Shown here: positions 37,905 through 44,786 of the stretch, one piece after another | How the letters are laid out: each line of letters opens with the position of its first letter | Numbering within the stretch: the stretch's first letter is position 1 | IMG/VR virus record: IMGVR_UViG_3300021962_008382 | Coordinates: 1 to 64,000 of that record | From: a virus | DNA length: 64,000 nt | Direction: 5' to 3' (one strand) | Notes under the pieces: generated by a model | Seen by the model: the letters and a program-made list of their open reading frames with translations, nothing else | Told to the model about the DNA's origin: nothing | The model's database searches: none | Position numbers and translations under genes: made by a program

Positions 37905-38137
37905 TAGATAGTCTCCAGTTGTTTTTCAGTATCGCGAAAGAGAACAGTGAATCTCATGAGACTCAGGTTCAGGTCAGTACCACAGATTTCAACCCGGTTC
38001 GAACCGTATTCAATCGTCAACCACGGTACCAGCTCTTCATTGGCATTTAGAACTAGTCTAATATCTACGATCTCACCACGAATAACACCCGCAACGCATT
38101 CCCAACGAACCCTATCACCAATCTGTATACTTTTCAT
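37904..38137 (-). CDS. KOW/SH3-like small early protein
   Basis: 77 residues from the ATG at 38137 after AGGAGATAGAT; the longer frame only translates the shared promoter leader. KSIQIGDRVRWECVAG, then GEIVDIRLV and VLFRDTEKQ; same plan as 39367-39618. Looks like a small beta-barrel. Confidence 0.7.
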   Translation of the reverse strand: MKSIQIGDRVRWECVAGVIRGEIVDIRLVLNANEELVPWLTIEYGSNRVEICGTDLNLSLMRFTVLFRDTEKQLETI

Positions 38138-38162
38138 ATCTATCTCCTCATTTCGTACAGCC

Positions 38163-38191
38163 ATTATACACCAGTTACGACCAAAAGGCCA
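38163..38191 (-). promoter_or_regulatory. Repeated early promoter, copy d
   Basis: Weak -35 (TGGCCT), spacer with TTGGTCGTAAC, TATAAT, GGCTGTACGAAATGAGGAG leader. Confidence 0.8.
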
Positions 38192-38198
38192 CTACTTT

Positions 38199-38420
38199 TT
38201 ACTGGAAGTCAGGATAACCACCAATGATTTTGATCTGGTCGTATGCCTGCTGAATAGAGATGGGCCTAATACCGGCCGCGTCCAGATACTCCGGACCTAC
38301 GTACATCACCGGACACCAGCGACCGGTCTGACCCTGAGCTACTATCCAGGCACCCTTCACCGGTACCGGGTACTTGCGTTCGGTGAAGTCGCACTCTGTT
38401 ACCATGGCTCTCACGTACAT
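38199..38420 (-). CDS. Small early protein, unknown function
   Basis: 73 residues, Tyr/Pro/Gly-rich: RAMVTECDFTERKYPVPV, WIVAQGQTGRWCPVMYVG. Probably a compact beta fold. Single gene between promoter copies d and e. Confidence 0.7.
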   Translation of the reverse strand: MYVRAMVTECDFTERKYPVPVKGAWIVAQGQTGRWCPVMYVGPEYLDAAGIRPISIQQAYDQIKIIGGYPDFQ

Positions 38421-38450
38421 ATCGATCTCCTCTTCTCAATTTGTACAGCC

Positions 38451-38479
38451 ATTATACACCAGTTACGACCAAAATGCCA
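38451..38479 (-). promoter_or_regulatory. Repeated early promoter, copy e
   Basis: TGGCAT, 17-base spacer with TTGGTCGTAAC, TATAAT, GGCTGTAC leader, AGAGGAGATCGAT before the start. Confidence 0.8.
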
Positions 38480-38482
38480 CTG

Positions 38483-38785
38483 TTATTTTACAATGCTCGT
38501 AGATGCATCTACAAACCCTTCCGAATCGACGGTGATATCCCGAACGAGAACTTTGGATCGCAACACTGCCTGAGTAAATTCATCCCGAATAACGCTGGTG
38601 ATTTCATCGATGTATTCATCCAACATACCGCATTCTACCTCAACTTTAATTGCATCCTCTAGTACCGAACTCGCACTTACATATGAGGCATAATCGCCGG
38701 GCATATCTGACATCATTTCCTTAGCGCGCGCCACGCAGAATTCCGTAAAATTTTCAACCAGCTGATTAATATATTCTTTTTGCAT
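38483..38785 (-). CDS. Small acidic helical early protein
   Basis: 100 residues from the ATG at 38785 (GGAG 7 bases upstream). Helical, acidic: INQLVENFTEFCVARAKEMM, then VECGMLDEYIDEITSVI. No family recognised. Under promoter copy f. Confidence 0.7.
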   Translation of the reverse strand: MQKEYINQLVENFTEFCVARAKEMMSDMPGDYASYVSASSVLEDAIKVEVECGMLDEYIDEITSVIRDEFTQAVLRSKVLVRDITVDSEGFVDASTSIVK

Positions 38786-38815
38786 AACCATCTCCTCTTC
38801 TCAATTTGTACACGT

Positions 38816-38844
38816 ATTATACTACCGTTACGCCCAAAAGGCAA
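38816..38844 (-). promoter_or_regulatory. Repeated early promoter, copy f
   Basis: TTGCCT, 17-base spacer with one change (TTGGGCGTAAC), TATAAT, ACGTGTAC leader as in copy c. Confidence 0.82.
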
Positions 38845-38867
38845 CTGTTTTTTCAAGAAAAAACTCC

Positions 38868-38903
38868 AATGAAATCAATAGGTTATAACTCGTTGATTTC
38901 ATT
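38868..38903 (-). terminator. Terminator after the 38911 gene
   Basis: 11-bp stem AATGAAATCAA/TTGATTTCATT, then GGAGTTTTTTC on the minus strand. Confidence 0.85.
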
Positions 38904-38910
38904 AGACTTT

Positions 38911-39177
38911 TTAGAACGGTGCTTCTTCACCGTAGTACCCGTAATCCTCATCGGTACCGTAGCCAGCCGAAGCCATAGCCGTGTCCCAATCACCATCCAT
39001 TTCAGCCTGATATCGATCGATGCGGTGGGATTCCTCTTCGATCATCTCTTGGATCATCTCTTGGATTGGAGTTACCCATGAAGTCGGGATACCCAGCGCT
39101 TTCGCGGTTTCCTCGACCGTCTTTCCGTTCAACAGCATGTCTTCAATATCGATAGCAAGATCACTCATACGGCTCAT
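38911..39177 (-). CDS. Small helix-turn-helix-like early protein, family A
   Basis: 88 residues from the ATG at 39177 (AGAGGAAAGTGAT before it). SDLAIDIEDMLLNGKT, VEETAKALGIPTSWV and the ending YGTDEDYGYYGEEAPF parallel the protein at 36885. Between them an insert IQEMIQEMIEEESH. Paralogues within one early region suggest regulator diversification or host targeting. Confidence 0.75.
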   Translation of the reverse strand: MSRMSDLAIDIEDMLLNGKTVEETAKALGIPTSWVTPIQEMIQEMIEEESHRIDRYQAEMDGDWDTAMASAGYGTDEDYGYYGEEAPF

Positions 39178-39215
39178 ATCACTTTCCTCTTGTGGTTTCC
39201 TCATTTCGTACAGCC

Positions 39216-39244
39216 ATTATACTACAGTTACGACCAAAAATCCA
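39216..39244 (-). promoter_or_regulatory. Repeated early promoter, copy g
   Basis: TGGATT, 17-base spacer with TTGGTCGTAAC, TATAAT, GGCTGTACGAAATGAGG leader. Confidence 0.8.
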
Positions 39245-39261
39245 CTACTTTTTACAAAAAA

Positions 39262-39309
39262 AACTCCAATGAAATCAATAGGTTATAACTCGTTGAATTC
39301 ATTGGAGTT
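39262..39309 (-). terminator. Terminator between early units
   Basis: 17-bp stem with one mismatch (AACTCCAATGAAATCAA against its partner), 14-base loop, then a T8 run on the minus strand. A second GGGTGC/GCACCC hairpin sits just upstream, right after the 39367 stop. Confidence 0.85.
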
Positions 39310-39366
39310 TTCGAAGAAGCGAGGGCCCGGGTGCAAAGAGGAGGAGAAGCACCCAGACCCCCTTAA

Positions 39367-39618
39367 CTAGCAGGTGAATCGACAGCGACTCTGCATAGCC
39401 ACGTCGCGGAACAACACCTTAATATCTTTAGTAACATCTACCATGGCAATACGGTTATAGCTGCCATCCATATACGAGATCTCTGCCACCGGTACGAGCT
39501 TACCACTGGCCGTCTCCTGAACCACGATGTTAGTAACCTCACCAAACCAATCGCTTGGATGATTCTTCAACGGGAACCGCACTCGATCCCCTACGCTCAG
39601 ATTGAATCGCTTACTCAT
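39367..39618 (-). CDS. KOW/SH3-like small early protein
   Basis: 83 residues. FNLSVGDRVRFPLKNHP, GEVTNIVVQE, IKVLFRDVAMQSR; a paralogue in plan of 37904-38137. One-base contact with the gene upstream. Function unknown. Confidence 0.7.
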   Translation of the reverse strand: MSKRFNLSVGDRVRFPLKNHPSDWFGEVTNIVVQETASGKLVPVAEISYMDGSYNRIAMVDVTKDIKVLFRDVAMQSRCRFTC

Positions 39619-40073
39619 TACGCAGCCTCCACAATAGAACCCAACCGCTTCACCAGATCACGACCGTAATCCGTGAAGAGAATGCCCTGCATGTAAACCC
39701 AATGCTCTAAATCCTGTTCGCCCTGAACTAACCAGCGAAGTGCAGTCTCCTCGTCACCTGCTCCCATCTCAATGGTGTGTTGAACCAGAGCTTTGAACTT
39801 CTCTACTGCCTGAGCAGCTTCCTTCTTTTCGAAGTCGATAGATTCTACCACGCGATCCGACCATGCGATGCACTCTTCCTCGAGCTCAGCAATGGTCATG
39901 TTTGTGATATCCATCCGAACACGCCAGCCCTGAGCGTCCTTAGATGCATCTGAGATATATTGATACAGCTCCACTGCGTAGGCCTCCATTGCTACTTCAG
40001 GAGTGCTATAGCGGCTGGCATCAACGCCATCGGCGATTACGGTGTATCCTACGTAGTCTTGTGTGGTGTTCAT
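39618..40073 (-). CDS. Early protein, unknown function
   Basis: 151 residues from the ATG at 40073 (GAGGAGATCGAT before it); the longer frame only translates the leader. DYVGYTVIADGVDASRYSTP, then acidic helices (IAELEEECIAWSDRVV) and WLVQGEQDLEHWVYMQGILF. No family recognised. Under promoter copy h. Confidence 0.72.
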   Translation of the reverse strand: MNTTQDYVGYTVIADGVDASRYSTPEVAMEAYAVELYQYISDASKDAQGWRVRMDITNMTIAELEEECIAWSDRVVESIDFEKKEAAQAVEKFKALVQHTIEMGAGDEETALRWLVQGEQDLEHWVYMQGILFTDYGRDLVKRLGSIVEAA

Positions 40074-40098
40074 ATCGATCTCCTCATTTCGTACAGCC

Positions 40099-40127
40099 AT
40101 TATACCATGGTTACGACCAAAAGGCAA
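40099..40127 (-). promoter_or_regulatory. Repeated early promoter, copy h
   Basis: TTGCCT, 17-base spacer with TTGGTCGTAAC, TATAAT, GGCTGTACGAAATGAGGAG leader. Confidence 0.85.
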
Positions 40128-40141
40128 CTGTTTTTTCAGGG

Positions 40142-40351
40142 TTACTCGTCGAGTACATGGTGCATAGTTTCGCTCAGGCGATCATATTCCTCGAGGAACT
40201 GTTGACAAAGGCTTCTCATGTATCGATAAGCACTGTACTCAGTTGAGTTCAGATCTAGATCTTGCCAGGTATTAGACTCTATCATAGCATCGACGCAATC
40301 ACGAAGATCCCCACTGGTATTCTCAAAACGACAATAGCTCATGTTCGGCAT
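40142..40351 (-). CDS. MSYCRFENT-type small phage protein
   Basis: 69 residues from the ATG at 40351. MPNMSYCRFENTSGDLRDC is the standard start of this widespread family, then an acidic helical rest. Paralogue at 37671-37904. Its leader, including CCACAAGAGGAAAGTGAT, is shared with the 38911 gene. Confidence 0.8.
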   Translation of the reverse strand: MPNMSYCRFENTSGDLRDCVDAMIESNTWQDLDLNSTEYSAYRYMRSLCQQFLEEYDRLSETMHHVLDE

Positions 40352-40389
40352 ATCACTTTCCTCTTGTGGATTCCTCATTTCGTACAGCC

Positions 40390-40418
40390 ATTATACGGCA
40401 GTTACTTCCAAAAATCCA
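40390..40418 (-). promoter_or_regulatory. Repeated early promoter, copy i
   Basis: TGGATT, spacer diverged to TTGGAAGTAAC, TATAAT, GGCTGTAC leader kept. Confidence 0.78.
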
Positions 40419-40432
40419 CAACAATAACATGC

Positions 40433-40455
40433 GGTATTAGTTTAAGTTAATCAAA
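40433..40455. repeat. 23-bp direct repeat, left copy
   Basis: Begins GGTATTAG; identical to 40851-40873. The two copies bracket the plus-strand NUMOD3-like gene, suggesting insertion or a paired signal. Confidence 0.8.
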
Positions 40456-40494
40456 CGGATAAATACGTATATCCACTCTGCTTATTTCGAGAAT

Positions 40495-40815
40495 ATGATA
40501 TCTTTCAAAGTGTTTATAATAGAAGGTGGTGATACACTTTCACCACAGCACAAACAAGCTATAGCTAGAGGCAGAAGAGGTTCTAGACATTCGAGCACTA
40601 CTAAGCTTAAGATAGCTAAGTCCATGGAAGGTAAAAAGAACTTCGAAGGTGAAGAGCACACCGAAAGATCTAAAGATCTTATAGGCGCTAAGCGTGGCTC
40701 AGCCGATAGAATTAAAGGCAGGCGATGGATAGTCAATCGCCGCGGCAAAACTTACCGCAAGTATCAAGCCCCCGTAGGCTATAAGCTAGGCAAGCGTGAA
40801 TTTAACCGACGATAA
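40495..40815 (+). CDS. NUMOD3-like basic DNA-binding protein (free-standing)
   Basis: 106 residues, strongly basic, on the opposite strand to all neighbours. GRRGSRHSSTTKLKIAKSM and ERSKDLIGAKRGSADRIKG are NUMOD3-like helices found in homing endonucleases, followed by a WIVNRRGKTYRKY cap. No nuclease domain is present, so it is a fragment or a free DNA-binding part. Flanked by a 23-bp direct repeat. Confidence 0.65.
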   Translation: MISFKVFIIEGGDTLSPQHKQAIARGRRGSRHSSTTKLKIAKSMEGKKNFEGEEHTERSKDLIGAKRGSADRIKGRRWIVNRRGKTYRKYQAPVGYKLGKREFNRR

Positions 40816-41153
40816 GTTTCTGTATATTCTCTTCGCGATCTCTTACTTGTGGTATTAGTTTAAGTTAATCAAAACAACGTATACCTGTATATACTACGAC
40901 CAAAAGGCAACTGATTTTAAACTATTGATTTTAGTGGAGTTTTACCCTGTTTTTTCTCGATTTGCAATATTTTCCGACACTTACTCGATATCGCCGTAGT
41001 ATAATCGATTACGCGCAGTTTTTCTTTTTCTATATAATACCAATGTATCAGTTTAACGTTCTTAAATAGTAGTGTAATCTACTAACTAGTAGTGTATTCT
41101 ACTACTATTCGATCTCTTCAGCGAAGCTTCCAGCGATGTGGTCTAGCGAAGTG
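40816..41153. other. Gene-free region with repeats and a promoter remnant
   Basis: No protein gene seen. It holds the right 23-bp repeat (40851-40873), a broken copy of the early promoter (TTGCCTTTTGGTCGTA on minus near 40890-40910, no -10 match), half of an early terminator stem, and two tandem TAGTAGTGTA-TCTACTA hairpins near 41067-41110. Could be a recombination scar or an origin-like site. Confidence 0.5.
40851..40873. repeat. 23-bp direct repeat, right copy
   Basis: Perfect match to 40433-40455, 418 bases apart. AACGTATACC-like bases follow this copy and ATACGTATATCC-like bases follow the other, so homology may extend loosely. Confidence 0.8.
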
Positions 41154-41420
41154 TTATAGCGAATAGCCATACTCTTCTACTAGTTTATCAAAGCGTTTCA
41201 GGGCTTTTTTGAGTCCTTTGCGAAGAGCTTTCACTTCATCTCTATGGCATTCTTTAATAGGACCACCGAAAGTATAATACTCAATATTCCTTTGAATGAT
41301 CTCTTCCCAAGTCTCTACTTCATTGACCTGACTCTGATCAGTATCACCGATCCATACAGTTTTACGAATACCCTTAGGGTCTAGATCTGCGGTACATACT
41401 ACGTCTAATACTGTTTTCAT
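41154..41420 (-). CDS. Small phage protein, unknown function
   Basis: 88 residues: VLDVVCTADLDPKGIRKTVW, then EVETWEEIIQRNIEYYTFGG and a basic helical end. Last gene of the MNERI array, one-base contact. No family recognised. Confidence 0.68.
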   Translation of the reverse strand: MKTVLDVVCTADLDPKGIRKTVWIGDTDQSQVNEVETWEEIIQRNIEYYTFGGPIKECHRDEVKALRKGLKKALKRFDKLVEEYGYSL

Positions 41421-41671
41421 TATTCAACTCCGAACTTTTTTTCCACCGCTTCCATAGACTTATACCAGGCCGGTAGATTAGAAAGATCTATATGGTGTTT
41501 ATCCATCTGATCGCATAACTCATTTAAGCAATCTTTTACAATCAACTCGGCGAACTTTTGTACTTCTTCTAGGTCAGCATGACCATGAATGAAACATCTT
41601 CGCGGAGTTTCGTTATCCACATAGTTGAGCAATCCTGCATCTAAAGCAAGTTCACGAATTCGTTCATTCAT
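41420..41671 (-). CDS. MNERIREL-type small protein, array member 4
   Basis: 83 residues. Starts MNERIRELALDAGL, contains FAELIVKDCLNELCDQ, ends KKFGVE. Widespread short phage family with unknown function; here four tandem copies share the start, FAELIVKEC and the FGVE end. The copies touch by one base. Confidence 0.78.
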   Translation of the reverse strand: MNERIRELALDAGLLNYVDNETPRRCFIHGHADLEEVQKFAELIVKDCLNELCDQMDKHHIDLSNLPAWYKSMEAVEKKFGVE

Positions 41672-41895
41672 TATTCAACTCCGAAATGTTCTTTAATGTG
41701 TCTAGCAATGATAGCACCCATATCATCATCACGATGACTATGTTTTAGTGATACTTGTTTACATTCCTTCACAATCAGCTCGGCAAACTTTTCTATTTGT
41801 TCATCAGTGAAAGCGGTAACTGTTCCGTTAGTGTAATAATCGTTTATCCGTTGGTATCCAGCTTGTAGAGCAAGTTCACGAATTCGTTCATTCAT
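41671..41895 (-). CDS. MNERIREL-type small protein, array member 3
   Basis: 74 residues. MNERIRELALQAGYQ, EQIEKFAELIVKECKQ, ending KEHFGVE. Tandem paralogue of its neighbours; middle parts differ, so the copies are not recent duplicates. Confidence 0.78.
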   Translation of the reverse strand: MNERIRELALQAGYQRINDYYTNGTVTAFTDEQIEKFAELIVKECKQVSLKHSHRDDDMGAIIARHIKEHFGVE

Positions 41896-42131
41896 TATTC
41901 AACTCCGAAATGTTTTCTAATCTGTTTGATATGTTTCATTGACCGTAGATACTTTTCAGTATTGTGGCCATCACGAGTAATGCCCATTTGAATAGTTAGA
42001 ATACATTCCTTCACAATCAACTCGGCGAATCGTTCTACTTCAGTCTGACTTAATCGCCAGTCTCCCTCGGCATCATATGATAACATACCTCCAGCAGCCT
42101 GATTTGCAAGTTCTTTAACTCGATTATTCAT
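41895..42131 (-). CDS. MNERIREL-type small protein, array member 2
   Basis: 78 residues. MNNRVKELANQAAGGML, VERFAELIVKECILT, ending RKHFGVE. Tandem paralogue. Confidence 0.78.
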   Translation of the reverse strand: MNNRVKELANQAAGGMLSYDAEGDWRLSQTEVERFAELIVKECILTIQMGITRDGHNTEKYLRSMKHIKQIRKHFGVE

Positions 42132-42355
42132 TATTTTACACCAAAATGTTCTTTAATACCTCTCGCAATCTGCTCTTGACTGGGTTGGAACATCCATCGT
42201 GTTTCTTCTACAAACTTAGCGCATTCCTTCACAATCAGCTCGGCGAACTTTTCTAATTCAAACTCGGTGAATAACACACCATCATGCCTTCCCATAGCCA
42301 TTACATTACGCACGGCACCGACTTGCTTGGCAAGTTCTTTAATTCGTTCGTTCAT
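42131..42355 (-). CDS. MNERIREL-type small protein, array member 1
   Basis: 74 residues from the ATG at 42355, matching the paralogues' starts. MNERIKELAKQVGA, FELEKFAELIVKEC, ending KEHFGVK. Overlaps the small ORF upstream by 17 bases. Confidence 0.76.
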   Translation of the reverse strand: MNERIKELAKQVGAVRNVMAMGRHDGVLFTEFELEKFAELIVKECAKFVEETRWMFQPSQEQIARGIKEHFGVK

Positions 42356-42488
42356 CTTTATCACCATATAATGCAGCGTGTAGTCTCTCAATTCGTTCTG
42401 CTGCTATAATCAATAACATCTGCAAAGCAATGTTATCTTGACTTTCACTGGCTTTTTTCAAGGTACTAATCAATTCTTGATTAGTCAT
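42339..42488 (-). CDS. Small helical phage protein
   Basis: 49 residues: MTNQELISTLKKASES, then LQMLLIIAAERIERLHAAL. Overlaps the stop of the gene upstream by 8 bases (ATGACTAA) and the next gene by 17, the pattern of real coupled genes here. Function unknown. Confidence 0.6.
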   Translation of the reverse strand: MTNQELISTLKKASESQDNIALQMLLIIAAERIERLHAALYGDKDERTN

Positions 42489-42741
42489 TTTTTACCTCTA
42501 CAAAAATACCCTCTTTGGTACTCGAAATACGAGTAATAGGCTTATTATCTACCTTATAGCCAATACTAACAAAGGGTCCACCTGAAGGATCAAAATAACC
42601 CAGATCAGTTTCGTCTAATTCTGTTTGCCCATCCTGAACACCAAACCTCATCCATTCGTCAGCACCTTCTTCCATATGGAATCGATAAGTGGTCTCAGAG
42701 ACCTTCTCAAACCAGTATTCTTTACCGTATCTATTCTTCAT
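42481..42741 (-). CDS. Small acidic phage protein, unknown function
   Basis: 86 residues, beta-rich: KEYWFEKVSETTYRFHMEEG, LGYFDPSGGPFVSIGYKVD. Overlaps the zinc-ribbon ORF by 11 bases. No family recognised. Confidence 0.68.
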   Translation of the reverse strand: MKNRYGKEYWFEKVSETTYRFHMEEGADEWMRFGVQDGQTELDETDLGYFDPSGGPFVSIGYKVDNKPITRISSTKEGIFVEVKND

Positions 42742-42871
42742 TAATTACCCCAGTACCACCACAGGCATAGCAGATGTACTCATTCCCAGATTCTTCTTCA
42801 AATCCGTGATTACCAAACCCACCGCAACTGGGGCAGTATTCAAGCTCAGTCTTCTTACAGTATACGTTCAT
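42731..42871 (-). CDS. Small zinc-ribbon protein
   Basis: 46 residues with paired CxxCGG knuckles: EYCPSCGGFGNHGFE and YICYACGGTGV, like half of a DnaJ-type zinc finger. Upstream, at 42855-42929, a 24-residue hydrophobic frame (LIMLLIGIACVVYY) overlaps its start and may be a leader peptide. Confidence 0.65.
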   Translation of the reverse strand: MNVYCKKTELEYCPSCGGFGNHGFEEESGNEYICYACGGTGVINEE

Positions 42872-42958
42872 AATAAACCACACAAGCTATTCCTATTAAT
42901 AACATAATCAACATATATACTCCCATCATCGAGCAGAAATCAATCGTGAATGACTCTG

Positions 42959-43054
42959 TTAAAGGTTAAAGTCATGATAGTCACCCATGATTTGACCAAT
43001 ACAGTATCCTATTACAAAAGAAATCGATACTGCCATCAACAACAAAAATAACAT
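42959..43054 (-). CDS. Small single-span membrane protein
   Basis: 31 residues: LFLLLMAVSISFVIGYCIG helix and short polar tail (QIMGDYHDFNL). Read from a short frame in an otherwise empty 180-base gap. Confidence 0.45.
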   Translation of the reverse strand: MLFLLLMAVSISFVIGYCIGQIMGDYHDFNL

Positions 43055-43058
43055 ACCA

Positions 43059-43376
43059 TTAAGATCCTGTAGTCAGTATAAGTACGCCAGGTTGTCCCCT
43101 GCTTTTACTGAATCTCTCAATATACACATGATGTAAGTCATTACTCGTAAGAATACACTTATCTGCAGCTGCCCATAAATCTAACCAGCTTTTTCCGCAG
43201 ATAGGGGCTGATACATCGTTATACACTAACTCTACAGCATTGGGAAAAGGGTGAGGTTGATGGATTCTATTACCACACCAGACTTCGTAAATCGACCAGC
43301 ATGACGTAAAACCATAGCTAACTCGAATCGCTTCGAAGTAACTTAGTTTTTCTAAAAAGTTGTCCTTGTATTCCAT
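43059..43376 (-). CDS. Small phage protein, unknown function
   Basis: 105 residues, Trp/Cys-rich: FTSCWSIYEVWCGNRIHQ, ICGKSWLDLWAAADKC. No family recognised. Under the last repeated promoter, copy j. Confidence 0.65.
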   Translation of the reverse strand: MEYKDNFLEKLSYFEAIRVSYGFTSCWSIYEVWCGNRIHQPHPFPNAVELVYNDVSAPICGKSWLDLWAAADKCILTSNDLHHVYIERFSKSRGQPGVLILTTGS

Positions 43377-43400
43377 AATGTATCCTCTTATCGTACAGCC

Positions 43401-43429
43401 ATTATACCATGGTTACTACCTAAAATCAA
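43401..43429 (-). promoter_or_regulatory. Repeated early promoter, copy j
   Basis: TTGATT, 17-base spacer with AGGTAGTAACC, TATAAT, GGCTGTACGA leader. The most distant copy, 3 kb from the main array. Confidence 0.8.
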
Positions 43430-43433
43430 GAGG

Positions 43434-43517
43434 CTAGGTATCGTGAAGGAAGTAAGCTATTAAGTAACCACTCACGAAAGCAATAAAAAATGCCAACAGT
43501 ATAGACAAATCACTCAT
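43434..43517 (-). CDS. Small single-span membrane protein
   Basis: 27 residues, one helix (LSILLAFFIAFVSGYLIAYF). ATGAGTGA overlap with the kinase gene stop supports coupling. Confidence 0.45.
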   Translation of the reverse strand: MSDLSILLAFFIAFVSGYLIAYFLHDT

Positions 43518-43944
43518 AATCTTTTTTCTTTACGATTTGTTCTACCAGATAATCTGACCAGCTATCTGAATGATGGCTTATCATTAAATCGTAACGTTCA
43601 GGTGGTTCGAATACCCTATTAGTATCTTCGTACCGTCCCTCTGGTATAGTATTAAGCCATACCGTGTAGTCAGGTTTTAAAATATCTCTCATATCAGCTA
43701 AAGGAGCTACCAGGTCTAACAGTATAACATCAGCTTTAGAATTGTTCGCTAGATATAACATCCTATAGCTTTGTCTAAGTCTGCCTTCTCGACTGAAATC
43801 CCAATCGTTGTGATCTTTTCTTACTTCATCAGCATTGAACCAGTCCACCGAGACATATCTCTCTAGTTTTTCTTTTAATTCTCTTGCTAGAGTGGTTTTA
43901 CCTGATCCTGGTAATCCCATAATTAAAACGGTTCTATACGGCAT
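43510..43944 (-). CDS. P-loop kinase, APS-kinase-like
   Basis: 144 residues from the ATG at 43944 (a TTG start at 43962 is the alternative). VLIMGLPGSGKTTLARELKE is Walker A; WFNADEVRKDHNDWDFSREG is the substrate-binding region of adenylylsulfate kinases. Shorter than CysC and without the full C-terminus, so the substrate may be another nucleotide or sugar. Confidence 0.82.
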   Translation of the reverse strand: MPYRTVLIMGLPGSGKTTLARELKEKLERYVSVDWFNADEVRKDHNDWDFSREGRLRQSYRMLYLANNSKADVILLDLVAPLADMRDILKPDYTVWLNTIPEGRYEDTNRVFEPPERYDLMISHHSDSWSDYLVEQIVKKKDYE

Positions 43945-44575
43945 TGGATTCTGATTTTCCAAATTCTGTCATGTAGCTGCTGTCTGTAAACGTTACTCGA
44001 GTATTTTCTACTGTATATTCCGTCATATCAATTCGATAACCTGGGTTTTTAGAGATGGGATTATGTATCCAAGCATCATCATGCCAAATTATACGGTTGT
44101 TAGGGTAAAGAAAATAGTTACCTGAATCCTCTTTTATAAAATGAGCACACTTATGTTCTGGAGTCTCAGAAAAATTAGTGTTGAGATTGGTTCTGTTTTC
44201 CCATGACCAATCGAGAGTAAACATATAAACCCCGTAATGAATATCCCCTTTCCAATCTATCAGCTTGCATCGAAGACCCTGAAGTCTAGATCTCACGTTA
44301 ACATCAATATAAGGAGAAAAACAATCCCAGTACTGATGAATGTTTAAATCATAAACTGGAGCTTCTTTCTTCCAGGCAAAAGCTGTAATGGGGCGACGAG
44401 TCCAGTTTACCCCATTTTCTAACAAAGCTTCAAATAACGGAACTCTTTTTTCAATAGAGGCTACGGTATGAATATCACAGGGAGTATATTCACCGTGACC
44501 TTTTTCATGATTAAACAAATACTCGTTGCGAATATATCCAGTAACTGTAGGTATAGAATGATTAAGATACGCCAT
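43934..44575 (-). CDS. Conserved phage protein, unknown function
   Basis: 213 residues. PTVTGYIRNEYLFNHEKGHG, WDCFSPYIDVNVRSRLQG, HYGVYMFTLDWSW. I recall relatives in large myoviruses without function. Follows the exonuclease/small protein run; overlaps by 11-14 bases both sides. Confidence 0.72.
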   Translation of the reverse strand: MAYLNHSIPTVTGYIRNEYLFNHEKGHGEYTPCDIHTVASIEKRVPLFEALLENGVNWTRRPITAFAWKKEAPVYDLNIHQYWDCFSPYIDVNVRSRLQGLRCKLIDWKGDIHYGVYMFTLDWSWENRTNLNTNFSETPEHKCAHFIKEDSGNYFLYPNNRIIWHDDAWIHNPISKNPGYRIDMTEYTVENTRVTFTDSSYMTEFGKSESNAV

Positions 44576-44786
44576 TTTTTAATAGTTGTACGTGAAGGAC
44601 CATATTTTCTACCAGAAGACTAACTAAACAGGCTTTTAGCATTATCGGATCATCATCCATCTCTTGACAGTGTAACGCCATTAAACGATACGCATCCTCT
44701 TTAGATACCTGAATTTCTGACCAATCAAATGAAATTTGCGATTCAGATTCTTTAGCTAGATCAACTAACTGATTAAGGGGAATCAT
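44562..44786 (-). CDS. Small helical phage protein
   Basis: 74 residues from the ATG at 44786 (the longer frame lies in the exonuclease gene). MIPLNQLVDLAKESESQ, EDAYRLMALHCQEM, LLVENMVLHVQLL. No family recognised. Confidence 0.6.
   Translation of the reverse strand: MIPLNQLVDLAKESESQISFDWSEIQVSKEDAYRLMALHCQEMDDDPIMLKACLVSLLVENMVLHVQLLKNGVS

Noticed and set aside
36319-43430. Regularly repeated element as CRISPR-like array
   Set aside because: Copies contain -35/-10 and ribosome sites, are 300-1000 bases apart and each precedes a gene.
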